64,000 nucleotides of DNA. Source: Scheffersomyces stipitis CBS 6054 (Eukaryota; Ascomycota; Pichiomycetes; Serinales; Debaryomycetaceae). Below the pieces are notes generated by a model. It was not told the origin of the DNA. It saw nothing but the letters and a program-made list of their open reading frames with translations, and did no database searches. Below are positions 38,301 to 47,426 of the stretch, in pieces. Position 1 is the stretch's first letter, and each line of letters starts with the position of its first letter. The position numbers and the translations under genes were made by a program. The stretch is taken from the NCBI RefSeq assembly GCF_000209165.1, contig NC_009044.1, positions 744,001 through 808,000 on the forward strand. The letters run 5' to 3'.

Positions 38301-40529
38301 TTGAGTGGCGGCGATAGAATTACTTCCACTATTGACAACACGCTTCTGAATGCTGAAGATGAGATGGCTGATATTGCCTTAAAGGCAAGAAAGTCATTGC
38401 ATGTCCATCAAGCAAAGAAGTATAGCATGGATCAGGCCTCGTTTACTAATGTAGATCCACCGTCTCCAGTACTTAACCTGTCCGGGACTCTGGGAAGCAA
38501 TAGCCAGATCCCCAACGACAGGCTACTTCTCAATGATGAATACCTTGTCGAAAAGACATTGGAGCATATTGAAGAATTTTCCACTGAAGGGCTCAGAACA
38601 TTGATGTACTCGTACAGGTGGTTGGATAAAAATGAGTATGAGGCATGGTCCCAAGAGTATAGCCTTGCTAGGACTGCTTTAAAGGATAGAGCCAGAAAGG
38701 TAGAGGAAGTAGGAGCTAAAATCGAACACAAGTTTGAGCTTCTTGGTGCAACTGCTATTGAAGATAAATTGCAAGAAGGAGTCAGTGATACTATAGACAA
38801 GTTAAGAAGGGCAGGAATCAAGATGTGGATGTTGACAGGAGACAAACGTGAAACTGCTATTAATATTGGTTACTCGTGTAGACTCATTAAGGACTACTCC
38901 ACTGTTGTTATTCTTTCGCATGATGAAGGAATCGATACGATTATGGATCGTATCACTTCTGCCAGTCAGGAGATACAAGCAGGAAGAGTAGCCCATTGTG
39001 TTTTGGTAATTGATGGTGGAACTTTAGCTGAAATTGAAAATGATTCCGCTTTGCTCACTTTGTTCCTTGATCTATGCATCCAGGTAGATTCTACAATCTG
39101 CTGTCGTGCTTCGCCTTCACAAAAGGCTAATATGGTTAGTGCTGTGCGAAAATTGAACAACAGGGCTGTGACTTTGGCAATTGGAGATGGTGCAAACGAT
39201 ATTGCCATGATCCAGAGTGCTGACATCGGTATTGGTATCACTGGTAAGGAAGGGCTACAAGCTGCTCGTTCTGCCGATTACGCCATTGCCCAGTTCCGGT
39301 TCTTGCTTAAGTTGTTATTAGTCAATGGTCGTTACAACTACATACGAACATCCAAGTTTGTCTTGTGCACTTTCTACAAAGAATTATTGTTTTATTTGAC
39401 GCAGTGTGTCTATCAGAGAAACACTTTATTCTCAGGCTCTTCGATGTATGAAAGTTGGTCGTTGTCGATGTTCAATACGTTGTTCACTTCTCTCCCCGTC
39501 ATCTGTATTGGTATGTTCGACAAAGACTTGAGGCCCTCAACGTTGATAGCAGTACCTGAATTGTATGCAAAGGGAAGATTGTATCAAGCTTTCAATTTGA
39601 AGATCTTTGTGTCATGGATGTTCTTGGCTGCCATTCAAAGTGTCGGTATATCTTTCATGGCTTACTATGTATGGGGATTTACCGCTTTACGTGACAATAC
39701 AACTTTCCCATTGGGTTCTTTGGTGTTTGCTGCTCTTGTTGTAATCATCAATGCGAAGTGTGAGTTCATTGAAATGCAGAATAGACAATGGCTAGCCTTC
39801 GCTGCATTCTTTATTTCTGTTGGTGGATACGCCTTGTGGAACTGGCTAATTATGATGTTGTACAGAACAAAGGATTCGCCAATTTACTTTGTAGCCTACG
39901 GTTTACTAACATGGGGCCGTGATCAGAGTTGGTGGGCTACTCTTCTTGCACTCATCACAGTTCCTCTATTTGCTGATATACTTTTCAAAGTGTTTAAATT
40001 CATGTTTAAGCCAGCAGATGATGAACTTTTCAGGTTGTTTGAAAAAGATATCGACATGAGAAGGTTCTTTGAACAACACTCATATAAAGAATTGTATCAG
40101 GGATGGACCTTTTCTAAACAACCGTCCACACTTTTTGCAAAGTTAAAAAACGTTGCTAAAGGAGTATTGGGAAAGCCAGCTATCCAACAAGAACTTGAGG
40201 CATTCGACAATGGTTCAGAACACCAGTCGGCTTACAATAGAAAGAGGGCAGGAACAAATCCATTACCTTCTGAACTACCACCTGGCGGTGAAGGAATTGC
40301 TATTGTCGGTAATGACTTCGAACAACCTGGACGTGTTGAGGATGGGTATGAGATCCTCCCTAGCGGAAAGAGAGTCAAGATTGTAGCAAAGGGGGTCAGT
40401 TGGGGAAGTCGTTTCAGACGCAATGGTTCTTCTGCAGAGAACGAGGATGTGGATGCTATTATAGATTCAAGATTGAACGATCTTAGAAAAGAAGAGGAAG
40501 GTCAAGTTGGAGATCGATCACCAAAATAA
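35346..40529 (+). CDS. DNF3: P4-type phospholipid flippase, Dnf3 class
   Basis: 1727 residues from the ATG at 35346; an in-frame ATG at 35199 would add 49 residues. I prefer the later start because RRKRGLSLRSQLF then sits near the N-terminus, as in the Dnf3 N-terminus I recall. P4-ATPase motifs are in order: the first membrane pair (FSKIANCYFMVVAIMQMIP), DGET, the P4 intramembrane motif IPLSLYVTMEI, the phosphorylated Asp in FSDKTGTLTDNQ (D669), KGADNVI, TGDKRETAINIGYSC, GDGANDIAMIQSADIGIGI, then C-terminal membrane spans. Long Ser-rich insertions in the cytosolic domains fit Dnf3 better than Drs2, Dnf1/2 or Neo1. Dnf3 flips phosphatidylserine and other lipids at the trans-Golgi with a Cdc50-family partner. 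It converges on BUB1 with 113 bp between the stops. Confidence 0.9.
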   Translation: MSLPPETPQEQPSSTLQTRRKRGLSLRSQLFSKAISGQNQPLQLLEHSRNPFRVKFDITEPSDSNENADGQANLANGSYLRTDNPSLGTNDNTSYQIELNTLHPDTASIPQININAPSPDSRSEDANLHVPYGHLNDSTLIRSTTHLTVDSNRSDASSLSFLAKRKRTSQRRYGTKNRLVKNLIRLKDNILGNKTLPSTERGRVIPITTNFNEINSYFQDQYYNEHTKCLIDERSDEPYEKNIVTSSKYTVYSFLPKQLRAQFSKIANCYFMVVAIMQMIPTWSTTGQYTTIIPLMIFMSISIAREGFDDWKRHGHDKEENNKKTKVIKEDENLSNFDTHSITTILTETISVSNNNILSPHGSRAASPSNNVSSNSSLSDPEPQNETNTNYTNLELMKQYNLKEYATKWKHIKVGDIIKVSENEAFPADVMLLATSDTDNQEAFIETMDLDGETNLKLKCPHAEICKKFSNVTGLKNTKMLITVEDPNIDLYNFEGSFEVNDKVFALGPDNVVYRGSVLRNTKSVLGLVIFTGEETKIRMNNIKNPRTKAPKLQRNINYIVIFMVFVVISLSAFSTMVQRLLYERNRDKAWYLFDLDAGVASTLMGFIIMYNTLIPLSLYVTMEIIKVMQLLFLQYDIDMYHVESNTPADAKTATILEELGQVSYIFSDKTGTLTDNQMIFRKFSVCGASWLHDLDLMLNEKEDPNKVAPLVPMPRTSMHHLPRQSGRKVGPDYQPRTSTTSIARESLELSLVRSNVTWKSSAQPNKTQDMSSSLKLIKYIQSHPHTIFSRKAKMFLLSIALCNTCLPRKDNTSKNSSVLTLDDIDGVQQQELRAKRNVEDSSISYQAASPDELALVQASKDLGFVVLDRQNNVLTIKTYPEGFQKEPKFEEYQVLEVIEFSSSRKRMSTVVRFPDGRICLICKGADNVILEKLKYADMAKEKAKEISLNTTERKTQQADIVLLNRFSSELESRKSIGSIGQRLSLSGGDRITSTIDNTLLNAEDEMADIALKARKSLHVHQAKKYSMDQASFTNVDPPSPVLNLSGTLGSNSQIPNDRLLLNDEYLVEKTLEHIEEFSTEGLRTLMYSYRWLDKNEYEAWSQEYSLARTALKDRARKVEEVGAKIEHKFELLGATAIEDKLQEGVSDTIDKLRRAGIKMWMLTGDKRETAINIGYSCRLIKDYSTVVILSHDEGIDTIMDRITSASQEIQAGRVAHCVLVIDGGTLAEIENDSALLTLFLDLCIQVDSTICCRASPSQKANMVSAVRKLNNRAVTLAIGDGANDIAMIQSADIGIGITGKEGLQAARSADYAIAQFRFLLKLLLVNGRYNYIRTSKFVLCTFYKELLFYLTQCVYQRNTLFSGSSMYESWSLSMFNTLFTSLPVICIGMFDKDLRPSTLIAVPELYAKGRLYQAFNLKIFVSWMFLAAIQSVGISFMAYYVWGFTALRDNTTFPLGSLVFAALVVIINAKCEFIEMQNRQWLAFAAFFISVGGYALWNWLIMMLYRTKDSPIYFVAYGLLTWGRDQSWWATLLALITVPLFADILFKVFKFMFKPADDELFRLFEKDIDMRRFFEQHSYKELYQGWTFSKQPSTLFAKLKNVAKGVLGKPAIQQELEAFDNGSEHQSAYNRKRAGTNPLPSELPPGGEGIAIVGNDFEQPGRVEDGYEILPSGKRVKIVAKGVSWGSRFRRNGSSAENEDVDAIIDSRLNDLRKEEEGQVGDRSPK

Positions 40530-40642
40530 GTTTACTAAAAAGTTACTCGTCATTTTCAATTCTTCAAAAGTCCGTATTTACTACTATTTCTTTATACATA
40601 CATAGATATAAAACACGTTAAGGTCAACATATAACATATTTA

Positions 40643-43357
40643 TTAGATTGTACGTTTCTTGTGAAGCAAGTTAAGGTCGTTCTCGCTGCTGAGAATGATG
40701 TTCTTCAAGTTCTTGCTCTTTGCATTTTCTTCTAACCACTGTTCTAGCTTTCCCCTCTGGGACCTCAACTCTTTCAACAAGGGTCTCTTCTCGGTAACCT
40801 CGGACTCATAAGGATTAAGTAACAAATCGAACAATGGTGTCCACAATTCCTTCTGCCAGTACCTTCTCAATTGACCCTCTAGTCTTATTTGTTTCTCATT
40901 ATGCTTGCAGATCTTGATATACGATCCAAACAACATAACGTGAATAATTGTCGCAAGTCCATAGTAGTCAGCTTCAAAACTCCAGGGCTTGTTTTCATTC
41001 ATTTGCGGACAATCTTGCTGGTCTGTTTCCCAGTCACATTTGAATTGTACTTCTTCATCAAATAAGGTCAAGTCAATGGCCCTGCCAAAATCAATCAACG
41101 TAATACTCTTGTTAGACCAGCCGTTGTGGCCGTATCTACTATATGCCTCAGACCATTCGTTGTGATCTACTGGTTGGAATCTAATCATACAATTATCGGC
41201 CTTAAGATCACCATGTAATATACCAATGCTGTGCAACATTTCAATTGATTTCAATAGCTCTACGGTTAGGAATATGCATAGCACCTCATCTATGGTCGAG
41301 TTCTCTGTATTCTTGAAAAGGTTCACAATGTCAAGAATAGTTCCTTGTGTGCAATAGTCCATAATCAAGTAGCTTTCGTCTTTGAAATAGAAGAATGCCT
41401 CTGGGTGAATAATCAACGCGTTCGTTTCCCGATCCCTCCCAAGCAATCTTCGGTGAATTTGATTGAGTATATAATATTCCCACTTTGAGGAAGGGGATTC
41501 TATTTTCAAAGCTTTAAAAGAGCCCGAGGTTCCAGATTCGATCAAGTAAACGAATCCGAATCCACCTTGACCAAGTTCATGCCTCAAGCAGTAAATTTCT
41601 TCCCCCAAGTAGTCGATTATTGAGCTCAGTGAGCCTCTTGATATGGTCTTTGTATTATCATTGGTAATGTCACGGAAACTAGCGAGTCTTTGGATTGTCT
41701 TATCTGGGTCTTCATGATATCCGGGATAAACTGATAAGGGAATTGATAACTCTTGAAGTAGCTTAGTCCTTATTGCTGAATCTACTGGGTTTATGGGTTC
41801 AGCGTTTATGATTCCTAAAGATGGCTTCTCGATAAATGGAGAGCTCTGGATATCGTTATCTTCTCTGTCTGTTGGTGGGGTAGCTACTGCTTCTATCTTT
41901 TTCATATTCATCGGTTCTACAAGCTGATTCATCTGGATTGTTTCTGTTACAAATCCTTCATAGTTAGTTGTAGTTGTGTTTTCTCCCTCGGGGTTTTCGA
42001 GTTCATCGTCTGAATTCAACATCTGGGCAGCATCGTTGAACATACCCATTACTTCGTGATTTGCCATTCGGGAAAACATGGTGATAGTTGGAGACCGTGA
42101 TCTGCTATTTAGGGGTAACGAGACGTCGTTCAATGGAATACTGAATGTCTGATTATCTTCCAAAGGCTTGTTGATCTTGGAAGGTGTAGATTGGTGAGAC
42201 GACGTCGTATCTTCGTGAGTTTGTGCTACTTCTGTTCTACGGCTGATATATCGTCTACTTCTCGCAAGCATTTCCGTAACCGACATTTCCTCATCTTCGT
42301 ATGTCAATAATTCCATATTGAACATTACCTTTTCTGGTCTTTTTCCTGGGTTTTTGATAAGCGTATATACCAATCCTCTTTCGTCTTCTTCAGCAACCTG
42401 TAAAGATTGAGCTAGAGGCTCGGATGCTGTGTTTGTATCATGTACATCTCTGTATACTTGTATTCGATTAGCTGACTCAGAGCTTTCGCTTATTAACTTT
42501 TGTCTCATAACTTCTCCTGCCCATGGCTTGGATTGAAGTACATTTTCCTTTATTCGGGATCGTATAGTTCCCAACTCTTGTACATCGTTGTCGTCCTTAA
42601 AGATAGACTCCAATACAGAAGGCTGCTGGTTCGGCACTTCTCTGAACACTTCAAGTTTCTGCTTTTTACGTGGGTTAGAAGTTTCTGTTCCTAGTGGTCC
42701 AGCTGAAGATGGGCCATGCTTCAATGCTAGTACATCCCTCAACGGTGAAACGTAGGAATGGGGTTGAGGGATATTGCAACGCTTCTTTAAGTTATCAAAC
42801 GATCGCTGAAGTCGAGCCAAGGGTCTGGCCGCAGAATTGATGCCCATCTCGTAGATTTCTGTAGCGTCTGCTATCTTTCCATTGGCCTCTAGATAGTTGG
42901 CAAATTCTTCATAGTAAAGTGCAAGTTGGTTTCCAATACCTTTTTTGGCAAGATAAACAAAGATGTCTCGAGGAGAGTCGGAGTAGCTTGTGTACTCGAG
43001 CCAGATGTTGAGATAACGAGCATCGTTCTTGTACTGGTCGAAATCGCGAAACATGGAGGTACATTTTTCCAATAGGGTCAAGAGCCCACTTTCAGAGTTC
43101 GATCCCTGGGGGAAGTTATTGTGAGTCCATGCAATATATTCTACAAAAGGCTGGAGGGGATCGTCGAGTTCGTCGGCCTGGCTGATGTTCACTTCTAGGT
43201 TGGTTCGCTCGCGTTTGAGTTGTTCTTTGAACAGTAGAAGCGACAGGTTGGAACGTTTGAAGGAAGCTGCTAGTTTGGAAGCAGGTCTTCCTCGCAGCAA
43301 CGGCTGGATGTTTTCCTTGTGCTGCTCCAAGACAGACACGTCAGATTGGCTCAGCAT
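40643..43357 (-). CDS. BUB1: Spindle-checkpoint kinase Bub1 (MadBub type, with Mad3-like KEN boxes)
   Basis: 904 residues. The Bub1/Mad3 TPR domain spans about 65-195 (PFVEYIAWTHNNFPQG, YLNIWLEYTSYSDSP, IYEMGI). The Bub3-binding GLEBS motif is at about 348-370 (EDEEMSVTEMLARSRRY). The C-terminal kinase has the glycine loop GQGGFGFVYLIE (596-607), ALKIE, catalytic HGDLKADN (715-722) and LIDFGRA (the DFG). It also has a KEN box at 14-16 in the setting HKENIQPLLRGR and a second at 270-272 (IKENVLQSKPW). These are the Cdc20/APC-inhibitory elements of Mad3/BubR1. One protein may therefore do both the Bub1 and Mad3 jobs, as in yeasts that did not duplicate the gene. It shares a 535-bp spacer with GPI16, read the other way. 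Confidence 0.95.
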   Translation of the reverse strand: MLSQSDVSVLEQHKENIQPLLRGRPASKLAASFKRSNLSLLLFKEQLKRERTNLEVNISQADELDDPLQPFVEYIAWTHNNFPQGSNSESGLLTLLEKCTSMFRDFDQYKNDARYLNIWLEYTSYSDSPRDIFVYLAKKGIGNQLALYYEEFANYLEANGKIADATEIYEMGINSAARPLARLQRSFDNLKKRCNIPQPHSYVSPLRDVLALKHGPSSAGPLGTETSNPRKKQKLEVFREVPNQQPSVLESIFKDDNDVQELGTIRSRIKENVLQSKPWAGEVMRQKLISESSESANRIQVYRDVHDTNTASEPLAQSLQVAEEDERGLVYTLIKNPGKRPEKVMFNMELLTYEDEEMSVTEMLARSRRYISRRTEVAQTHEDTTSSHQSTPSKINKPLEDNQTFSIPLNDVSLPLNSRSRSPTITMFSRMANHEVMGMFNDAAQMLNSDDELENPEGENTTTTNYEGFVTETIQMNQLVEPMNMKKIEAVATPPTDREDNDIQSSPFIEKPSLGIINAEPINPVDSAIRTKLLQELSIPLSVYPGYHEDPDKTIQRLASFRDITNDNTKTISRGSLSSIIDYLGEEIYCLRHELGQGGFGFVYLIESGTSGSFKALKIESPSSKWEYYILNQIHRRLLGRDRETNALIIHPEAFFYFKDESYLIMDYCTQGTILDIVNLFKNTENSTIDEVLCIFLTVELLKSIEMLHSIGILHGDLKADNCMIRFQPVDHNEWSEAYSRYGHNGWSNKSITLIDFGRAIDLTLFDEEVQFKCDWETDQQDCPQMNENKPWSFEADYYGLATIIHVMLFGSYIKICKHNEKQIRLEGQLRRYWQKELWTPLFDLLLNPYESEVTEKRPLLKELRSQRGKLEQWLEENAKSKNLKNIILSSENDLNLLHKKRTI

Positions 43358-43892
43358 GGAGATTCAGAAAGATGGATTTGTGTTGAAATTGAATATTTTA
43401 GGGTAGCTAATGGTGAAATTGTCTGTTTAAATGTAATTAGATCTCTAAAAGTAGTGAATAATTTATGGAGAGTGTATGGTTCGGTGTATAAGAATCGTAA
43501 ACATAAACAAAAGATGTCGCGTTCTTTCGATGGCACTTGCACTACCGTGGTATTGAATTGGGGGGGTTTGTCGCTGTACAGTCCCAAATTTCTTCTTTGG
43601 AGAAAACTTTCTCACTAATTTCCATTTCATTTCTCGCTAATTTATTTTTCAAATTCTCACTAATTTTAATTTGTCACTAAACTCTCAGTAAATTCACAGT
43701 AAATTCTCACTAATGACACTTTTCTCTTCTCCCTCTTTGATTGAATGCTCACTAAATTCAGAGTACAGAACCATACAGGTGTTCGATCTTAATTTCGTTA
43801 CAAACTGTTCACTTTGTTTTAGCTGTTGATCTCATTGTCCCTACCTCCAAATCCAAGTTCTGTAATAGTACTATATAAGTATCCTATACGAG
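43358..43892. other. Divergent promoter region BUB1/GPI16
   Basis: 535 bp. The GPI16-proximal half is filled with TCTC(A/G)CTAA-type repeats (separate entry). Nothing specific stands out on the BUB1 side. Confidence 0.6.
43610..43754 (+). promoter_or_regulatory. TCTC(A/G)CTA octamer array upstream of GPI16
   Basis: Perfect TCTCACTA at 43610-43617, 43655-43662 and 43705-43712, and TCTCGCTA at 43632-43639. Variants are TGTCACTA (43672-43679), TCTCAGTA (43683-43690) and GCTCACTA (43747-43754), usually followed by A or AT. All point towards GPI16 (ATG at 43893). Confidence 0.65.
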
Positions 43893-45734
43893 ATGCTCTT
43901 ACACCACCTCGCCATACTACTATGGGTGTGTCTAGCCTCTGCGGGAAAGTACTACAATGAGTCGCTCAACTTGAGACCTTTACCCAGAAACAAGTTGCTA
44001 GGACAGTTTCAATTCCACATCGACTCGCAGCAGTTCCAATTGGAATACCACAACCACTCTAACACAGAGTCGCGTGGCCTCACACTCGACCATCATTATA
44101 CCTATTTCCCACGAGCCCTTGGACCGATTCTTGAATCGACAAACTCGCGCGAATTGCACTTACGTTTCACCCAGGGCTGGTGGGATGAGAAATCATGGGG
44201 CAAACTTCCTTCCAACGGCTTTAGAAGTGGGGGAACGGGTGTGGAAGTCTCGGTGCTTATTGAGGCGCCAGATCTCGCTACAGCCAAAGCCAATTGGTTC
44301 CGTTTGACGAAAGCACTTTCAGGCTTTTTCTGTGCTTCATTGAATTTCATCGACGACTCCATTACAACATTACCCAAATACGCAGCCGGTTCTCAGGGCA
44401 AAAGCATATTTTCATCACAGCAGGAAAACAAACTCTTCTTTATTCGTGCTGCCTTGCCAAGTGAGCCTATCTGTACTGAGAACTTGACCCCATTCTTGAA
44501 GTTGTTGCCTACTAGAGGTAAATCTGGTTTGTCTACACTTTTAGATGGGCACAAAGTATTTGATTCGTTATGGCACGGAATGTCGATCGATATCACCACT
44601 GTTTGCGATGAAAACAGCTGCCTGTTGCATATGGACCAAACTGTGAACCAAGTTGTAGATATTAATAGATGCAAACGTAAAGACGAACAAGGCGGACTTC
44701 CAAAGCCAACTCCTGGTGAAAAGTTGCGGTGCGACACTTCCAAAGACACATACAGCCCTTGGACATGTTTCCCACTTAACGACCCAACGGAGTTGGATTG
44801 GAGCTTGCAAACAATCTACGGTAAACAAATCCATGGTCCAGCGTTTAGCGACGATCCCTTAGGCACTTCTATCACGATTGAAGTAGACCCTTCGCAATGG
44901 GAAGTCAATTTGGCGAAGAGTAGAAAAGATATTACGGAATCGTACAAAATATCTGTCGAAAATAAGTACAAAATCTCGGAATCTATCAGAGATGAGGGTG
45001 ACTACGATATCAGATTTAGCACAAAGAATAGCGAAGTAGTGGTTCCTATTGAGACCCCTCCTATCTATGTGGCTCGCTCATTAACTGGCTATTCACAAGA
45101 TACTGGAGGTTTCCGTATCTCGTTCACGAACCCCTCCGCTACAGACGCAGTGGATTTCTTGTACTTCGAATCGTTGCCATGGTTCATGAGATTGTACCTC
45201 AACACGTTGAAGCTACAAGTCAAGAACAATGTCAACGGAGAAGTTACTTACGACGCCGATGTTGATGCCTACATCAGTAAGAGATACTACAAACCGGCTG
45301 TAGATCGCAAGAGACCATCACATCTTGAATTATCGATCTCAATTCCACCTCAGCAGACATTGTCGTTCACCTACAAATTCGACAAGTCGTTGTTGCTCTA
45401 CCACGAGTATCCTCCAGATGCCAACCATGGTTTTGCCATTGAGCCTGCTGTCATCACTGTAGTCGATAACCGAGGAGATGCTGTCTACGAAGTGCGTACT
45501 TCCAGTTTGCTTTTGACTCTTCCAACGCCCGATTTCTCTATGCCATACAATGTCATTATTTTGACATGCACCGTGATGTCATTGGCATTTGGAACTATCT
45601 TCAATTTGTTGATCAAGAAGGTTATTACCGAAGAAGAGTTGGAGACCATCACCAAGAACTCCAAGATCAACCGGTTATTAGCAAGAATAAAACTGGCAGT
45701 TCAAACTGTCAAGGGTAAAAAGAAGACCGAATAG
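43893..45734 (+). CDS. GPI16: GPI transamidase subunit Gpi16 (PIG-T)
   Basis: 613 residues, matching S. cerevisiae Gpi16 (610). A signal peptide (MLLHHLAILLWVCLASAG) leads into a large lumenal domain with family motifs: YHHYTYFPRALG..., HLRFTQGWWDEKSWG, SGFFCASLNFID, LPSEPICTENLTPFLKLLP, LDGHKVFDSLWHGMSID, and YSPWTCFPLNDP. A single membrane helix near the C-terminus (about 552-575) ends in a Lys-rich cytosolic tail. Gpi16 is disulphide-linked to the catalytic subunit Gpi8 in the ER complex that attaches GPI anchors to proteins. The upstream region carries the densest octamer array in the window. Confidence 0.95.
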   Translation: MLLHHLAILLWVCLASAGKYYNESLNLRPLPRNKLLGQFQFHIDSQQFQLEYHNHSNTESRGLTLDHHYTYFPRALGPILESTNSRELHLRFTQGWWDEKSWGKLPSNGFRSGGTGVEVSVLIEAPDLATAKANWFRLTKALSGFFCASLNFIDDSITTLPKYAAGSQGKSIFSSQQENKLFFIRAALPSEPICTENLTPFLKLLPTRGKSGLSTLLDGHKVFDSLWHGMSIDITTVCDENSCLLHMDQTVNQVVDINRCKRKDEQGGLPKPTPGEKLRCDTSKDTYSPWTCFPLNDPTELDWSLQTIYGKQIHGPAFSDDPLGTSITIEVDPSQWEVNLAKSRKDITESYKISVENKYKISESIRDEGDYDIRFSTKNSEVVVPIETPPIYVARSLTGYSQDTGGFRISFTNPSATDAVDFLYFESLPWFMRLYLNTLKLQVKNNVNGEVTYDADVDAYISKRYYKPAVDRKRPSHLELSISIPPQQTLSFTYKFDKSLLLYHEYPPDANHGFAIEPAVITVVDNRGDAVYEVRTSSLLLTLPTPDFSMPYNVIILTCTVMSLAFGTIFNLLIKKVITEEELETITKNSKINRLLARIKLAVQTVKGKKKTE

Positions 45735-46481
45735 GATAAAATTATATAATCTTTAATCTCCTTAATATAAAAACTCCATAACAATAAAGTTGCTCGTAAT
45801 GTTTAGCTTGAAGTATAGAAAGATAGTGAATTTGTGAACTTTCTACCATACATTTGTTTAATCACATGTGCTTTTTTTGAAATACACAAGAAAGTGTCTA
45901 CATACGGACTACAAGATCCTTATGTTACAAGTACCCCCTATAAGACAGTTTCATTGTCTGTGGCCATACCACCCAACTATATTTCCCCCATGGCTTTCTC
46001 GATACACCACATTTTTTGCATCTACCCCACACCATCCATACAAAATGCTCGTTTGTGTATGGTTCGATTTGAAAGCCCGACAAATTTTGCCCCACTCGGT
46101 CCCCGGACTTTTTTCGCAGCCAGTCGGCGTTACCTGCCCAAAACAAAAGAAATTTTATACTTTTACTATGGCGTTCTACGGTGCCGAAGCTCGGTGTTGA
46201 GCGAATTTGATAATACTATAAGAATCTGAATAAATCCACCAAACCAAATTCTCATTCTGTAAAGCTGATAATGCCATCAATACTATAGCTGTCTTTGTTG
46301 TCTTTATTTGTTTAAGTTAACTGTCATTTCCATTTTCATTACTTGCGCTTTCATTGCATAACTTACTTTTTATTTACTTCACTCGCATAATTTTCCACTC
46401 TTATCAGCTCAACAATTCACAATTCATAATTCATAATTCATAATTCATAATTCATAAAATCTTGCAATTTCAGTCACCACA
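45735..46481. other. Spacer: GPI16 3' flank and promoter of the orphan gene at 46482
   Basis: 747 bp. A plus-strand frame (45834-46229) is open but looks random. A 7-bp tandem repeat sits just before the next ATG. Confidence 0.5.
46416..46457 (+). repeat. 7-bp tandem repeat (TTCATAA) in the 5' leader
   Basis: One variant TTCACAA followed by five perfect TTCATAA copies, ending 24 bp before the ATG at 46482. It is probably in the 5' UTR or core promoter and prone to length change. Confidence 0.9.
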
Positions 46482-47183
46482 ATGTTCGACGACCAAATCA
46501 CGCAAGATGAGAATTATCTTGTCAAAACGCTCCACGACCAGCATCCAGATAATGGCCATGTTATCATCGAGTCGACGCTAGAGCTGTTGTCTAAAAATGT
46601 AGGGAATGCATTGGATGACTTTCTCTCTAAGGATTCACTGACCTTTCGCTACAACTATGGCAGATTAAACGGAATGGTTCCTGAAAAGTCAACATACTTC
46701 CATAACCAGTTCCCTCGTAAATCGACTAATTTAGATAGTGAGTACCACCACACAAGCTTAGATGCTGATATTCTTTCACGGTGGATCCCCAGATCAATTC
46801 TCAAGATATTTGTGCCGATTCTTTATTTTCAAGATCTTCAGAAAGAACAGGCACAAAAGAGGTTGTCTCGTAAAAGGGAGTTGGATATGGAGTATCACAT
46901 GACTGCAAGACCGGTTCCAACCTTAGAAGAACTCAATTTATGTGCTTCGTTTAGAGGAAAAGGAGTATGGGACAGAAACGGCACCTGGTTCTGTACTTCG
47001 CAGGATGTGTCTTCAACTCCATACAAACAAGATGAGTTTGGTCCGAAGATCTTTAAATCTTACAACTCCTGGATCACCTGGGAGCTGAACATACAGAATA
47101 GGATAGAGGAGGCCAAGAGACTGGAGGATTGGGATTTAGTCAAGAGCCTAAGGAGAGCGAAAAACCCTCCACCCAAGATGTAA
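46482..47183 (+). CDS. Conserved-looking orphan protein, 233 residues
   Basis: I do not recognise it with confidence. The N-terminal half is mixed (MFDDQITQDENYLVKTL, then VIIESTLELLSKNVGNALDDF). A hydrophobic stretch (about 107-118, ILKIFVPILYF) may be a short membrane or buried helix. The C-terminal half is basic and charged, with a patterned motif C-x(8)-VWDRNGTWFC (about 153-170). Cys-x-n-Gly-x-VWD-x2-G-x-W-x-C patterns occur in some fungal mitochondrial membrane proteins such as Mpm1, but that link is a weak guess from memory. The frame is intact, starts at a good ATG and sits between two clear genes, so it is likely real. Confidence 0.7.
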   Translation: MFDDQITQDENYLVKTLHDQHPDNGHVIIESTLELLSKNVGNALDDFLSKDSLTFRYNYGRLNGMVPEKSTYFHNQFPRKSTNLDSEYHHTSLDADILSRWIPRSILKIFVPILYFQDLQKEQAQKRLSRKRELDMEYHMTARPVPTLEELNLCASFRGKGVWDRNGTWFCTSQDVSSTPYKQDEFGPKIFKSYNSWITWELNIQNRIEEAKRLEDWDLVKSLRRAKNPPPKM

Positions 47184-47426
47184 ACTACTCATATTTATAG
47201 ACCACGAGACCACGATAATGATACACATGCTTTGATTAATTCTACTTATTTATTATTTATTATCATATATGAATACTATTTATTGAAATTTTAGTCCTCC
47301 AAATAGTGCTATTATTATAGCCACGAGTAAATATTCACTTTTTCTTTAAATTGTCTTTATTTGTCTTTAGATAAATAAGCTATCTATTCTAGAGAATGCA
47401 ATATTTAAGATCTCTAGAACATAGTT

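Noticed and set aside
43076..43100. GAGTTCGATCCCTGGGG resembling a tRNA T arm
   Set aside because: It lies inside the BUB1 coding sequence in a conserved domain and has no matching A box.
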